Assembly: GCF_037975245.1 (NCBI RefSeq)
Contig: NC_092582.1
Coordinates: 26,602,077 to 26,666,076 of the forward strand
DNA length: 64,000 nt
From: Apostichopus japonicus
Taxonomy: Eukaryota > Echinodermata > Holothuroidea > Aspidochirotida > Stichopodidae
Direction: 5' to 3'
The translations under genes and the position numbers were made by a program. A model generated the notes under the pieces. That model saw only the letters and a program-made list of their open reading frames with translations, was not told the DNA's origin and did no database searches. Shown here in pieces: positions 1 through 11,716 of this stretch; position 1 is the first letter of the stretch, and every line of letters starts with the position of its first letter.

Positions 1-128
1 AGAGTATGTTCACATTCTCAAACTTTAGCATCATTAATGTTTTCACAGATATATAAGAAATATTAATTTGTTTCCTTTAACAGACGCGAGCAGAGATTAT
101 TAATTCTGTATTTCTAAAAGTTTCTTTG

Positions 129-366
129 AATGCTGAGCCCCGTGATATCTCACGGATGAATGCTGAGCCCCGTGATATCTCACGGATGGATGCTGAGCCC
201 CGTGATATCTCACGGATGGATGCTGAGCACCGTGATATCTCACGGATGGATGCTGAGCCCCGTGATATCTCACGGATGGATGCTGAGCCCCGTGATATCT
301 CACGGATGGATGCTGAGCCCCGTGATATCTCACGGATGGATGCTGAGCCCCGTGATATCTCACGCA
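129..366. repeat. 30-bp minisatellite, 8 copies
   Basis: Eight near-identical 30-bp units begin at 131, 161, 191, 221, 251, 281, 311 and 341. Each unit contains CCGTGA-TATC-TCACGG, a 6-bp inverted repeat around a 4-base loop. Only a few substitutions separate the copies (for example GCAC for GCCC near 227). The unit length is a multiple of three, so several frames stay open through the array on both strands. These short frames end just outside it and look like repeat artefacts. Confidence 0.95.
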
Positions 367-391
367 GGGATCTTCCAAATTTGTTTTCCTA

Positions 392-699
392 AGTCATATT
401 TTATTTCTCTTCAGATAGGAACACCCAATGATTCCAGATAAAAACCCTCTCTTCTTGAAATTCTTTTCCGTTGCAAATATCGATAGCATTTCTAAAATAA
501 TATTACCAATATGCCCTTAAATTACTAGCATTGAAATATCGGTTCCATTATAATTTACCAGTATAGCCTAGTTGAGACACTGCCTGTTAAACCCTACCGT
601 AAAATAATTTTAGCAGTATGCTATACTTCAACTAATTACTCTGTTAATATCATTAACTGAAATACCGCCGCAATTGTTCACATAGAGACTATTAAATAC
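392..699. other. unique AT-rich spacer
   Basis: AT-rich sequence between two minisatellites. I see no open frame of interest, RNA gene or clear repeat here. Confidence 0.6.
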
Positions 700-2485
700 C
701 GCTGTTGTGAACAGAGCACATATACCGCTATACATATATACCGCATATCCATTTCTATATAGTGTTTCTATAAACAGAGCATTTGATATAGCGCTATACA
801 TATGCATTTCTATATTGAAGGTTTTGTAACAGAGCATTCGATATACCGTTACATATAGGCTATACCGCCTATGCATTTCTATATAGATCATCTAATCATT
901 CGATATACCGCTACATACATACCGCCTATGCATTTCTATATAGATCATCTAATCATTCGATATACCGCTACATACATACCGCCTATGCATTTCTGTATAG
1001 ATCATCTAATCATTCGATATACCGCTACATACATACCGCCTATGCATTTCTATATATAGTCTTTTGTTAACAGATCATCTAATCATTCGATATACCGCTA
1101 CATACATACCGCCTATGCATTTCTATATAGATCATCTAATCATTCGATATACCGCTACATACATACCGCCAATGCATTTCTATATATAGTCTTTTGTTAA
1201 CAGATCATCTAATCATTCGATATACCGCTACATATACCGCCTATGCATTTCAATATATAGTCTTTTGTTAACAGATCATCTAATCATTCGATATACCGCT
1301 ACATATATACCGCCTATGCATTTCTATATAGATCATCTAATCATTCGATATACCGCTACATACATACCGCCTATGCATTTCTATATAGATCATCTAATCA
1401 TTCGATATACCGCTACATACATACCGCCTATGCATTTCTATATATAGTCTTTTGTTAACAGAGCATTCGATATACCGCTACATACATACCGCCTATGCAT
1501 TTCTATATAGATCATCTAATCATTCGATATACCGCTACATACATACCGCCTATGCATTTCTATATATAGTCTTTTGTTAACAGAGCATTCGATATACCGC
1601 TACACACATACCGCCTATGCATTTCTATATAGATCATCTAATCATTCGATATACCGCTACATACATACCGCCTATGCATTTCTATATAGATCATCTAATC
1701 ATTCGATATACCGCTACATACATACCGCCTATGCATTTCTGTATAGATCATCTAATCATTCGATATACCGCTACACACATACCGCCTATGCATTTCTATA
1801 TATAGTCTTTTGTTAACAGATCATCTAATCATTCGATATACCGCTACATACATACCGCCTATGCATTTCTATATAGATCATCTAATCATTCGATATACCG
1901 CTACACACATACCGCCTATGCATTTCTATATAGATCATCTAATCATTCGATATACCGCTACACACATACCGCCTATGCATTTCTATATATAGTCTTCTGT
2001 TAACAGATCATCTAATCATTCGATATACCGCTACATATATACCGCCTATGCATTTCTATATAGATCATCTAATCATTCGATATACCGCTACACACATACC
2101 GCCTATGCATTTCTATATATAGTCTTTTGTTAACAGAGCATTCGATATACCGCTACACACATACCGCCTATGCATTTCTATATAGATCATCTAATCATTC
2201 GATATACCGCTACATACATACCGCCTATGCATTTCTATATATAGTCTTTTGTTAACAGATCATCTAATCATTCGATATACCGCTACACACATACCGCCTA
2301 TGCATTTCTATATATAGTCTTCTGTTAACAGATCATCTAATCATTCGATATACCGCTACATATACCGCCTATGCATTTCAATATATAGTCTTTTGTTAAC
2401 AGATCATCTAATCATTCGATATATCGCTACATATACCGCATGTGCTATTCTATTAAAGGGTCTTTTGTAAACAGACCATCTAAGC
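700..2485. repeat. 57-bp minisatellite with longer variant units
   Basis: The core unit is 57 bp and carries the words CATCTAATCATTCGATATACC and TACCGCCTATGCATTTC. At intervals a unit is extended by TATAGTCTTTTGTTAACAG, giving a mixed pattern of short and long units, a simple higher-order structure. The edges (700-870 and 2400-2485) are more diverged, as expected when inner copies are homogenised by unequal exchange. Units contain the palindrome TCTATATAGA. Several open frames of 60-80 codons reflect the 19-codon period and are not taken as genes. Confidence 0.95.
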
Positions 2486-3289
2486 GTTTTGATGCAAGCA
2501 ACTATCATGAGTGATTGATTGACGGCTAAGGATCGTTTCCAAATCTTCCAAAATCTAAAACCGAATTAAAGTTGGTTTGTCACCGAGATGTGTTGTGTAT
2601 CTCAAGTATTTTGGCCACGCTAAATTGACTATTTCTAGGCCAAGTGTATAATATATAAGGAGTAATACGCTTCGGGCAGGGTTTTGGCATCATATCCAAG
2701 TTGTTGGCAGTATTTAGATGTGTGTATATTTTTTGTCATAGCGACACATACACTGTACATAGCCTTGGGATTGGAAACAAGAACTGAAGCACAAAATATA
2801 CCACGGAACTGATGGAATAAATATAAAATCTATTTTCCTCTTTTGAAGTTATTTCAATTCAGTGCACACACTAGTCGCTTCAATTCACTCTAAAACGTAA
2901 GAGAGTACCTTACACTTGATGTTATATGTTTTTCTTTCCAATTTGAGATATCTTTCCAAGTTACCTATATTTCCGTGCGAGCTATATGAACAATATCTTT
3001 TGACAGTTGTTTCACACTTCACAATCTATACATCTGCAATTTATATGCATACTTAATAAAGTTGTCTGATTTTTGTTTTTTAAATCACCCCAATGGATTA
3101 ATAAAAAACGTCAAATTTAAGCTTACGACAATGTAATGGTGTAAAGGTCTCCAAGCAAGAATATCTGCGATGGAAATCTCACAGTTATTGTATAAAGGAC
3201 TAACCTCGTGGGAGGATTTCTTTAAGAATTACAAGGTACTCGTGAGAGAAGAATTGCACATGATAACAGAATACAGAACAGAATAGTGA
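2486..3289. other. unique AT-rich spacer
   Basis: No convincing coding frame, RNA gene or tandem repeat seen. Confidence 0.6.
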
Positions 3290-4086
3290 ACTACAGCTGC
3301 CACTTATTGATGTCAACATGTAACAGACAAACCTGCATAAAATGTTAATATGCAGGAAAGAGAATAACTGCCACTTATTAATGTCAACATGTAACAGACA
3401 AACCTGCATAAAATAATAATATACAGGAAGAGAATAACTGCCACTTCTTGATGTCAACATTAACCGACAAACCTGCATAAAATAATAATAATAATATGCA
3501 GGTAAGGGATAGCTGCCACTTATTGAAGTCGACATGTAACAGACAAACCTGCATAAAATAATAATATGCAGGAAGAGAATAGCTGCCACTTATTGATGTC
3601 AACATTAACCGACAAACCTGCATAAAATAATAATAATAATATGCAGGTAAAGGATAGCTGTCACTTATTGAAATCGACATGTAACAGACAAACCTGCATA
3701 AAATAATAATATGCAGGAAGAGAATAGCTGCCACTTATTGATGACATTATTTAACTGACAAACCTGCATAAAATAATAATATGCAGGAAGAGAATATCTG
3801 CCACTTATTGATGTCAACATGTAACAGACAAACCTGCATAAAATAATAATATGCAGGAAAGAGAATAGCTGCCACTTATTGATGACATTATTTAACTGAC
3901 AAACCTGCATAAAATAATAATATGCAGGAAGAGAATATCTGCCACTTATTGATGTCAACATGTAACAGACACACCTGCATAAAATAATAATATGCAGGAA
4001 AGAGAATAACTGCCACTTATTGATGTCAACATGTAACCGACAAACCTGCATAAAATAATAATAAGCAGGTAAAGGATAGCTGCCAT
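3290..4086. repeat. ~71-bp minisatellite with internal hairpin, ~11 copies
   Basis: Units of about 71 bp share GCCACTTATTGATGTCAAC and ACAGACAAACCTGCATAAAA. Each contains CCTGCAT, an AT-only spacer of about 11 bases, then ATGCAGG: a 7-bp perfect inverted repeat. Units vary in the number of AAT triplets in the loop and in one segment (GTCAACATGTAACAGAC versus GACATTATTTAACTGAC), so two subtypes alternate. Minus-strand frames of 84-129 codons across the array are repeat translations. Confidence 0.93.
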
Positions 4087-4116
4087 ATATGTTACATGTA
4101 CTAATAATGTTATGTT

Positions 4117-4318
4117 CAAAAAAAGTGGCGTCTGCATACGCGTATGTATATTCATATGTGGCGTATGCATACGAGTATGAATATTCAGTGTAAACTCATT
4201 AAGAACCATTAGGGACGGGGCTTCGGTATCAACTTTGGTATTCCTAGGGACACTTTATATGGATATTCATACGCGTATTCAAACGACAATAATGGATATT
4301 CATACGCCACTTTTTTTT
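4117..4318. mobile_element. small TIR element (MITE-like)
   Basis: About 200 bp bounded by AAAAAAAGTGGCGT at 4118 and its inverse ACGCCACTTTTTTT near 4300-4317. Subterminal ATATTCATACG words are also inverted between the two sides (4140-4185 and 4258-4300). There is no coding capacity. The size and inverted ends fit a non-autonomous DNA transposon. I could not identify a target-site duplication or a superfamily, and an old foldback is possible. Confidence 0.6.
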
Positions 4319-4344
4319 GTAACTTGCGCTTTTTCATCATCATC

Positions 4345-4505
4345 ACAAGTTTTCAGTACATGATCGTATATGTTTTGATGTACATCTTACGTTTTTAGTA
4401 CATCATCGCATGTTTTGATGTACATCTTAGTTTATTAGTACATCATCGTATATGTTTAGTAGGCTACATGATCGTAAGTTTTTTAGTACATGATCGTATA
4501 AAATT
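4345..4505. repeat. degenerate tandem repeat, TAGTACATCATCGTATG words
   Basis: About five imperfect units contain AGTACATSATCGTATATG and TTTTGATGTACATCTTA. Spacing is irregular and divergence is high, as for an old array. Confidence 0.7.
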
Positions 4506-7500
4506 AGATCATCATTAACATCATCATATGTTGTGGTCCTTTTCGCGTTCCATAGAAGACAACATAAATAGCTCCATAAACCGTTAGGAATAACTATTTT
4601 TTCATATTTTTTTTATAGAATTTGAAAGATACAAAGATACAAAGGAATTATGATATAGAAAAATAAAGATTGATAATTTAAATGCTATACATGACATCCA
4701 GTGTTGGTAATGTATGATGAGGGGTGGGGGTGTTGGGGGGGGTAAATTCAAGCAACATCACCCAGTATTCACACACGCTTAGTACATGTTGACTTCTGCA
4801 CATACATATGGAGTTATGTTGTAATGAAATTGTAAGAAAAAAAACTACAAGCAGTAAATTCAACGTTACTTGACCAGTAAACCAATAACAACTACTGCAT
4901 TATAACAAGAAGAAACATACATAGGTGGGGGATTAATAAGCATTGACTATGCATACAATGTACTCATGGAGTACAATGTATCGAGTACATGAGTACAATG
5001 TATCGAGTATATGATTAATACTTTTGTCGAGTATTCGTCTGTGTAAGAGTACAAACCCATACATTAGTGTAAGTATTCAGAAAGTGCCTGGTATAGGAGT
5101 CATCACAAGACAGTCTTCCATTCAATAATATTTCACACTATAGTTATTGGAGGGTTTAAACGACTGTAGATTATCTGTTAGGGCTCAACACTTACTGTCT
5201 TACAATCTATAATATCACGTGATCCAAGGTCAACATACGAGCCTGGTATCGCTCCACTTTCGTTCATTGTATTTTTACTTTTAAACTAAATGATGTAAAT
5301 AAACTTTATTAATGGAATATGCCTAAACTATTATGCTTTTATATATAACATGGGAATTGGTTCTGTTTTTTAAGTTGTACTGTTCGGTTAGATATGCTAT
5401 TAGTTTGACGTTACTTCCAGGGAAGATAAGAGAGCCTCCTGGAACCCGGCTACCACAGTCCATCAACGATAAGCAATATCAAACAAAAATATATCGCAAA
5501 ATGAATACATTAAATTAGTGAGACACATCTTCAAATCCTCTATTCACTCGGTTAAACGGTTAATAAATTGTTAATCTAAAACGGTTGAAGGTTCGTAACA
5601 ACATATATATCTTCTGATTAGTGGTTTGAGGGACGAAAAGAAAACAGTACAGCTTGGATCAGAACAAAGTTATATACGCCCAATGCAGCTCATGGAAAAA
5701 CATCAGTAACAACAATTCTTTGTCCAAATCCAATAATATGGATAAAAACGGTATAAAAACCATCAAAGTGTAAAAAATAAATGAAATCGGACAATACAAA
5801 ACAGTCACGGGTTTGTTACGGTTTGTTGTTAAGGTTAATCGTAAACGTGTAATACAAACAAGTAAAAAAGGATAATTATTTACCAACTATCCTAAGAATT
5901 CACATTTTGTGTATTTATTTGTTACTAGCGTAAAATCCTGAGGGCAGTTTGACATCGCACTTTCAATACACTCTTGTTTTCCATTTTACTTAATTGTGGG
6001 AAATTTTAGAAAAACAAAAGAAGAAACATCTTGATCAAGAATTGATGGCACCTCGTTTAGTCATCTATAATTTCATTTGCGATTCACCAGCGTAATCAAT
6101 AACCAGGTTAATTACAAAATCTTTCTCTAAATTCGGACATCTCGAAATTATGTTTCTATAGATGTTGACGTCACATGTCACAGATTCAAATTATCTCAGA
6201 AGAGACAGCTGCCATCGACCTGTTTTCGAGCATATAGCCCTTCTCGTGTCATTTCTTACTGCTCAATGTCTATAGTATTCGTACCAGCCGGAAAAATGAC
6301 GAATTTAATTGAATTCGAGCTGCCTAACTTGTCAATAATTACTCAAGGAAAAGAATATGACCTGGTTGAGGTCAAATTATTCGCTTGATTTTCGTTGAAT
6401 GGTAATCATTGGCCGCTTATACCTTCGCATCATCAAATTAATCTTTCTCAAATAATAAAATAGTTCTTCTTCGTTTCCAGCGTTGTTAATACAAAAAATT
6501 GATTTTTAAGACACAAACTTCGCTTGTCCTTGGTACGTAAATTAGGCATTGATGGATCAGTGTTATGTATGTTTGTGTGTGTATGCGTGTATGTATGCAT
6601 GCGCAATTTATATACATCAATTCAAAACTGAGATATTATTTGGGGTATTTGACAATAAAATCCACATGTAAATTGTCTTGTTTTGAACTATTCTTTGAAT
6701 CCGGAGGGCGATCGATCAAAGAGGCCTTGCCAAAACCACAGCGTTACTAAGACAAGAAGAACGGCACGTGATCTCACATAACGTTTAAAATGCTCTGAAG
6801 TTTGGTTGGAGTGCACCCCCTGAATTCATGTAGTTGTAATGTTTTATGTAACTTTAAGACAAATAATGAATTAATATCAATAACTAGGACGATTTAGCAG
6901 TCGAGTCGTCTTCATAATCAAATGTTCTTCTAGATGAAATTCCGGACATTTGCGATGGAATGATGCCTGCCCGAGCATCAGAGCATCACGTGACTTAAAA
7001 AGTTCGTATGCTGATATTTTTAAGCTAGCTAGTAATTACACTAGACTGGATAGCTTATTGGTGATTGGCTAAGTGCATATGTGTGTGTATGTGTTTGCAT
7101 ATGTATTAATGCATATGTGCATGTAGTCTTAGAAACAAAACGCAATGGGGTGGTGGGGTGGGGTGGGGGACTCATGAGTCCCTCCTACTTTAGAAATGTG
7201 TGTTATCATGTTTCTTTACTTTGCAATTGTTTTGACGTACACATCGTTACAGCCAAAAGGTGTTCTTTGATTATATAAATTGGCTGAAACCCTTAAAAGT
7301 TTTCATTGCTCATTCTTACATTGTCCTATTGTTCTTGTTTCCAGTTTCTTGTTTGGTCTAAATTATTGCCATAATTTCATGCTGAATGCTACCGGTTCCA
7401 TTGGATCGAAGTTGATGGAGTGCATGTGAATGAGTGAAGTTGAACGTTAGAAGGTCATTATGCTTGATATTAAGGTCATCTAACGGCATGCCTGGGTCTA

Positions 7501-7980
7501 TCTCTGAAAGCCAAACTTCACTTCTTATGGACGAGAATGAAAGCGATTGCCTTGAATTACCGCAAATGATGAATAGTTACTGCCGTTAGGCTATGGCAAA
7601 ATGTCACTAATTGTGGGCAGGCCTATCCAATATCACATCCCTCATCACTCACATCAATCGTTGTAAGAGGCCTGCTTCTATGCCATTTAAGTTTCTAATT
7701 TGCAAATAATGTCAAAGTCATGCATAACTGTGTGTATTCTGTCAAACTTATAACTAAAACATCAGTATTAAAATGAGCAGAGTGACCATTTGAAGTAATT
7801 CAGAGAAAACCTTTCCATGATACTTCCGCGCTACTAATGAATATCAAGTGATGCCTTCATAACCTCATGTTTGCCGTTATGGATATTTAATTCAATGACT
7901 CCGAACCAAATACTAAAATCATAAATTATATCAGCGTGTTTTACAGTTTTTTCTGAAATTGTGCCAAATCCCTGAACTCA
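4506..7980. other. unique intergenic DNA, no gene seen
   Basis: Mostly unique AT-rich sequence. It holds a three-copy block of GAGTACAATGTATCGAGTA near 4955-5010, short TG-rich runs at 6566-6605 and 7080-7120, one TGACGTCA at 6166-6173, and the palindrome and G-rich tract described separately at 7146-7182. Open frames of 60-75 codons show no recognisable domain. Confidence 0.6.
7146..7182. other. G-rich tract abutting a 16-bp perfect palindrome
   Basis: A run of GGGG blocks separated by T or TGG (7146-7169) could form a G-quadruplex. It runs into GGGACTCATGAGTCCC (7167-7182), a perfect 16-bp palindrome. No function is known to me; this is what the sequence shows. Confidence 0.7.
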
Positions 7981-8017
7981 AATATAAATACAAATCATTA
8001 AAGAAAGAGACTAAAGG

Positions 8018-8140
8018 CACAATATATTAATTATGATATGCTGTAGACCGGTCAAAACCACAATATATTAATTATGATATGCTGTAGACCGGTCAAAACC
8101 ACAATATATTAATTATGATATGCTGTAGACCGGTCAAAAC
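8018..8140. repeat. 41-bp perfect triplication
   Basis: Three identical 41-bp copies start at 8018, 8059 and 8100 and include CTGTAGACCGGTCAAAAC, with the palindrome GACCGGTC. Perfect identity suggests a recent event. Confidence 0.95.
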
Positions 8141-10655
8141 CACATCTACTATCAAACCTGCTTGTATTTATATAACATATTTAATTTATGAGAAATGAAA
8201 ACTGAAACAGACAAGTTTCATCAATGAAAGTGACTGGACAGTACAGTCTAATACACAGACAATGACGTCAATGCCTCAGATGTTAACACAAAGCTCAATA
8301 GGAGAATAAATACGATTCTCACCGTTCAATTCATGCTTACATATATAATTGCTGACGTCATTGTTTGATATGCGTCTTTTGGAGTCTTACCTATAATCTA
8401 CATTGTTATAAACTTTACTATCGAACAGTATCGATAATTCGACGAATTGATTAATGTCAACACAGAAAGCTGCTTTTAACTGAGCATAAATATTAGACTG
8501 ATAAAAACGTGACGTCACGTAACAGACGTAAACTTAGCAACAGTAAATATGACAAAAAAACGAATAACGGTATCCGTGAATTTACTATAATTTCTGTCGA
8601 TAGCAAAAGAAATATCATCTGTAAACAGTAACACTAACAACAGTATAATGACAACAGTACCGAGATAATAACAACTGCAGTTACGATAAAAGTCATATTA
8701 TCGTTCAAGCAATGTGTTATTAATCAGTCTTGTCAACAATAAGAATATCAGCATTACTAACAGTATATATAAATAGCACAATCCGGGGATAATGCATTTG
8801 CGTGCAGATAACGTGTTAGGTTTCTTTAGACTTATCAACAAACCTTGAACTCTCATAGTGAGCCATGCATCAGTAATTCTATACACGTTATCTAGAGCTA
8901 AGAACTCGGACTTTCAAAATCTACGCCTCTGGTACCAGACAAGAGATCGGAATGTTATCATTCTAACTGTTGGCTAAAAGAAAATAGAATAATCTATAAA
9001 TATAGAAGTACTTGAAATAACTGAAAACAATACCATAATGGTAGTTGATCTTATAGTGATGAAAGACTAGACAGTAACACAACAGGTACTAAGACTTATT
9101 ACATGTAACACGTGTTAAATATCTTTGGTGTTGTGAAACTATGTACTATAAATGTCCCTTTCCTTGAACAGAGAAACATATATCGATTGTTGCTTAGTTT
9201 AGTTCAGTATTTTACCAGCGTTAGGAACTAGTCAACAATTCATCTTAAAGTCTCAGTACGTGTTTGCCAAATTTAAACTTCGACCTTTCCAGCTTAACTG
9301 CACTAAAAGTTCAGTGAAAATGACACCGTTGTACACAATTTTCATATCAATATTCAGTTTTTTAAACGTTTTTAGCTGAATCAAATTTGCCAGATTTATT
9401 AACGAGTCAGTTGATTCTACAAAATTCAATCAAAATTTGCAAGCCCCGCTCAACAGATCATGCGCCAATCAAATCTAGCTATTTTGTTTACGACCGTTAG
9501 GCCTAGGACTACTTTCACTTTCTTGGCTATAGCCTGCAGTGTTAGGAGCCTTCTCTTGAGTAGTATCTGCCTTTCAGTCTTAACGATGTAGCTTGCGAAA
9601 TTGTGTCATTTTCTTCTATTGCAATGAATAAATAGACGTTTCCTCCGTGGAATTGGGTAAAAAAAGTGGACGATACGTGTATATATAGATTTGTGTAATG
9701 GACATGCTGATAATGGCGTTCGCAGTTATTTTAGGGTAAATCGTTCACGCCATAAGGAGCAACAGAAAATAAATTTCTTTCGATTGCGACAGCTTTCTCC
9801 ATTACACCCACCTGATCAGAGTGCATTTAGAATAAGAAACATTGAATCTGCTTCGGAAGTTTGTTTCCGAATTCATCAGCAAACAGGTATTGAGACGCCA
9901 GGCGTTGCCCACCTACGTGATTGATCAGCACTGTAATGCAGCTATGGTGGCTGAAGTCAATGCCCGCATAGAACCAAACCCAACTTCACGAACCAGAAAT
10001 ACCATCTCCACAGAGGATTCCAGGCACTGATTCTGCACTGCAGTAATACTTGAATAAATCAAGATAATCTGGTTTATTGTGGCGTGGACACTTTTAGCAC
10101 TACACCACACCTACATTCTACTTATTTATATAATCCTCTATTTCAACAGTGTGACAATGATAATTGACGGATTTTGTAAGTCGCAAAGTTGGTGCTTAAA
10201 TTTATGGCATGCACGCATGCAAAGATGATATAAATATATTTTCCCTGCCCTCGGGCATAATTCCTACAAGAATGTAGAACTTAAATGTTTAATCTCCCGA
10301 GAGCCAAGCAATCACGCAAAATATCCAACAGGAAGACTCATAAGATATTACGTCATTATGCTCTAGTACCTTCATTTCCCAAACCGAACTTAGCGAAAGA
10401 AATAATTCCTGGCTCGAAAACGGGTTATAAAATGACCTCCGAAATCAGACCAACAAGACAAAAACTACTATATTTCCCAAACCGACCGTCTGACGTCATC
10501 GGTAGCTCCATTAAGCACGGAAATAATCAATTCGTTAGGCATATAATTTATTTATCTTAGTCAAAATACTTAAATATTCAAGTGTCTAAAATACTTAAGT
10601 GAACAGAATTGAAGAGCTTATGCCGAAGTTTGCATATACATATTTAATTATAGAT
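8141..10655. other. unique intergenic DNA with CRE palindromes
   Basis: No gene recognised. Four perfect TGACGTCA palindromes lie at 8263-8270, 8353-8360, 8510-8517 and 10491-10498. Open frames at 9691-9924 and 10285-10560 were inspected; neither matches a family I know or shows splice support. Confidence 0.55.
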
Positions 10656-10929
<274 letters not shown>

Positions 10930-11560
10930 GTGAAGAAATTACCAAATGTCATTAGGAATGTCAATATCACTCTGTCCTTGAGTACAGTATTTGCTTCTTC
11001 ACTTTTGCAATTTATTTGTGCACCCTACTTAGATATTCTAGTCACTTTGTCGTCATTGGCCAGAATGCGTGAATACGATGGCATTTAAATACCACACACG
11101 ATGCTGTGAAGCTCACACTAGTTTGAATTTAGAATAGCGGTTTAAATACTTACACGTATGAGAAACAAATAGCCTTTAGTGTGTGCAGTCATTTACTAAA
11201 CAGCATACCATCCAAAATGTTATGAGGTTGTTTGTGATCTTAAAACCTCTGAGATGTGCTATTCATTTACCTGAATCAATCACGACAATGTCAAGGTTGT
11301 CGTTGAATGACGTGCGTCTTCTCATAAGCTGTGCAAAAACCTTGATGACGTCACAGTGAACTAATCTCGACATTATTCTTCACCAACAGCAGGTAGCTAT
11401 ACCTGAAACTGTAACCTACGTCACATATAAATATAGAGCTGATTGGCTGAAGATATTTGCCCGGGCAAGGGAAGGGCAGGGACATCATAACTGTCGTATG
11501 GGACACTTTATTGATAAAACTGGTGAGTAGGGAATTATATGGTTATGTAAATTGAGTAAT
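10930..11560. other. unique spacer
   Basis: No gene seen. It contains one TGACGTCA at 11346-11353. Confidence 0.55.
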
Positions 11561-11565
11561 GTCCA

Positions 11566-11716
11566 GCATGTCCAACAGTGTAAGTACCTCGATGGAGTCC
11601 CAGTTACAACAGTATCATGGAGTACCTATGTCCAGCAGTGTAAGTACCTCGATGGAGTCCCAGTTACAACAGTATCATGGAGTACCTATGTCCAGCAGTG
11701 TAAGTACCTCGATGGG
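11566..11716. repeat. 60-bp tandem repeat, 2.5 copies
   Basis: Two 60-bp copies and a partial third contain TGTCCAGCAGTGTAAGTACC and GATGGAGTCCCAGTTACAAC. The copies from 11628 onward are identical until the array breaks at about 11716. The three-fold unit length keeps two frames open on the plus strand (66 and 80 codons), which I do not take as genes. Confidence 0.9.

Noticed and set aside
5659-5886. 75-codon minus-strand hydrophobic frame
   Set aside because: AT-rich chance frame with no conserved motif; no other support.
9691-10110. Overlapping plus-strand frames of 62-77 codons
   Set aside because: No recognisable motif, frames stop early and there is no splice evidence.
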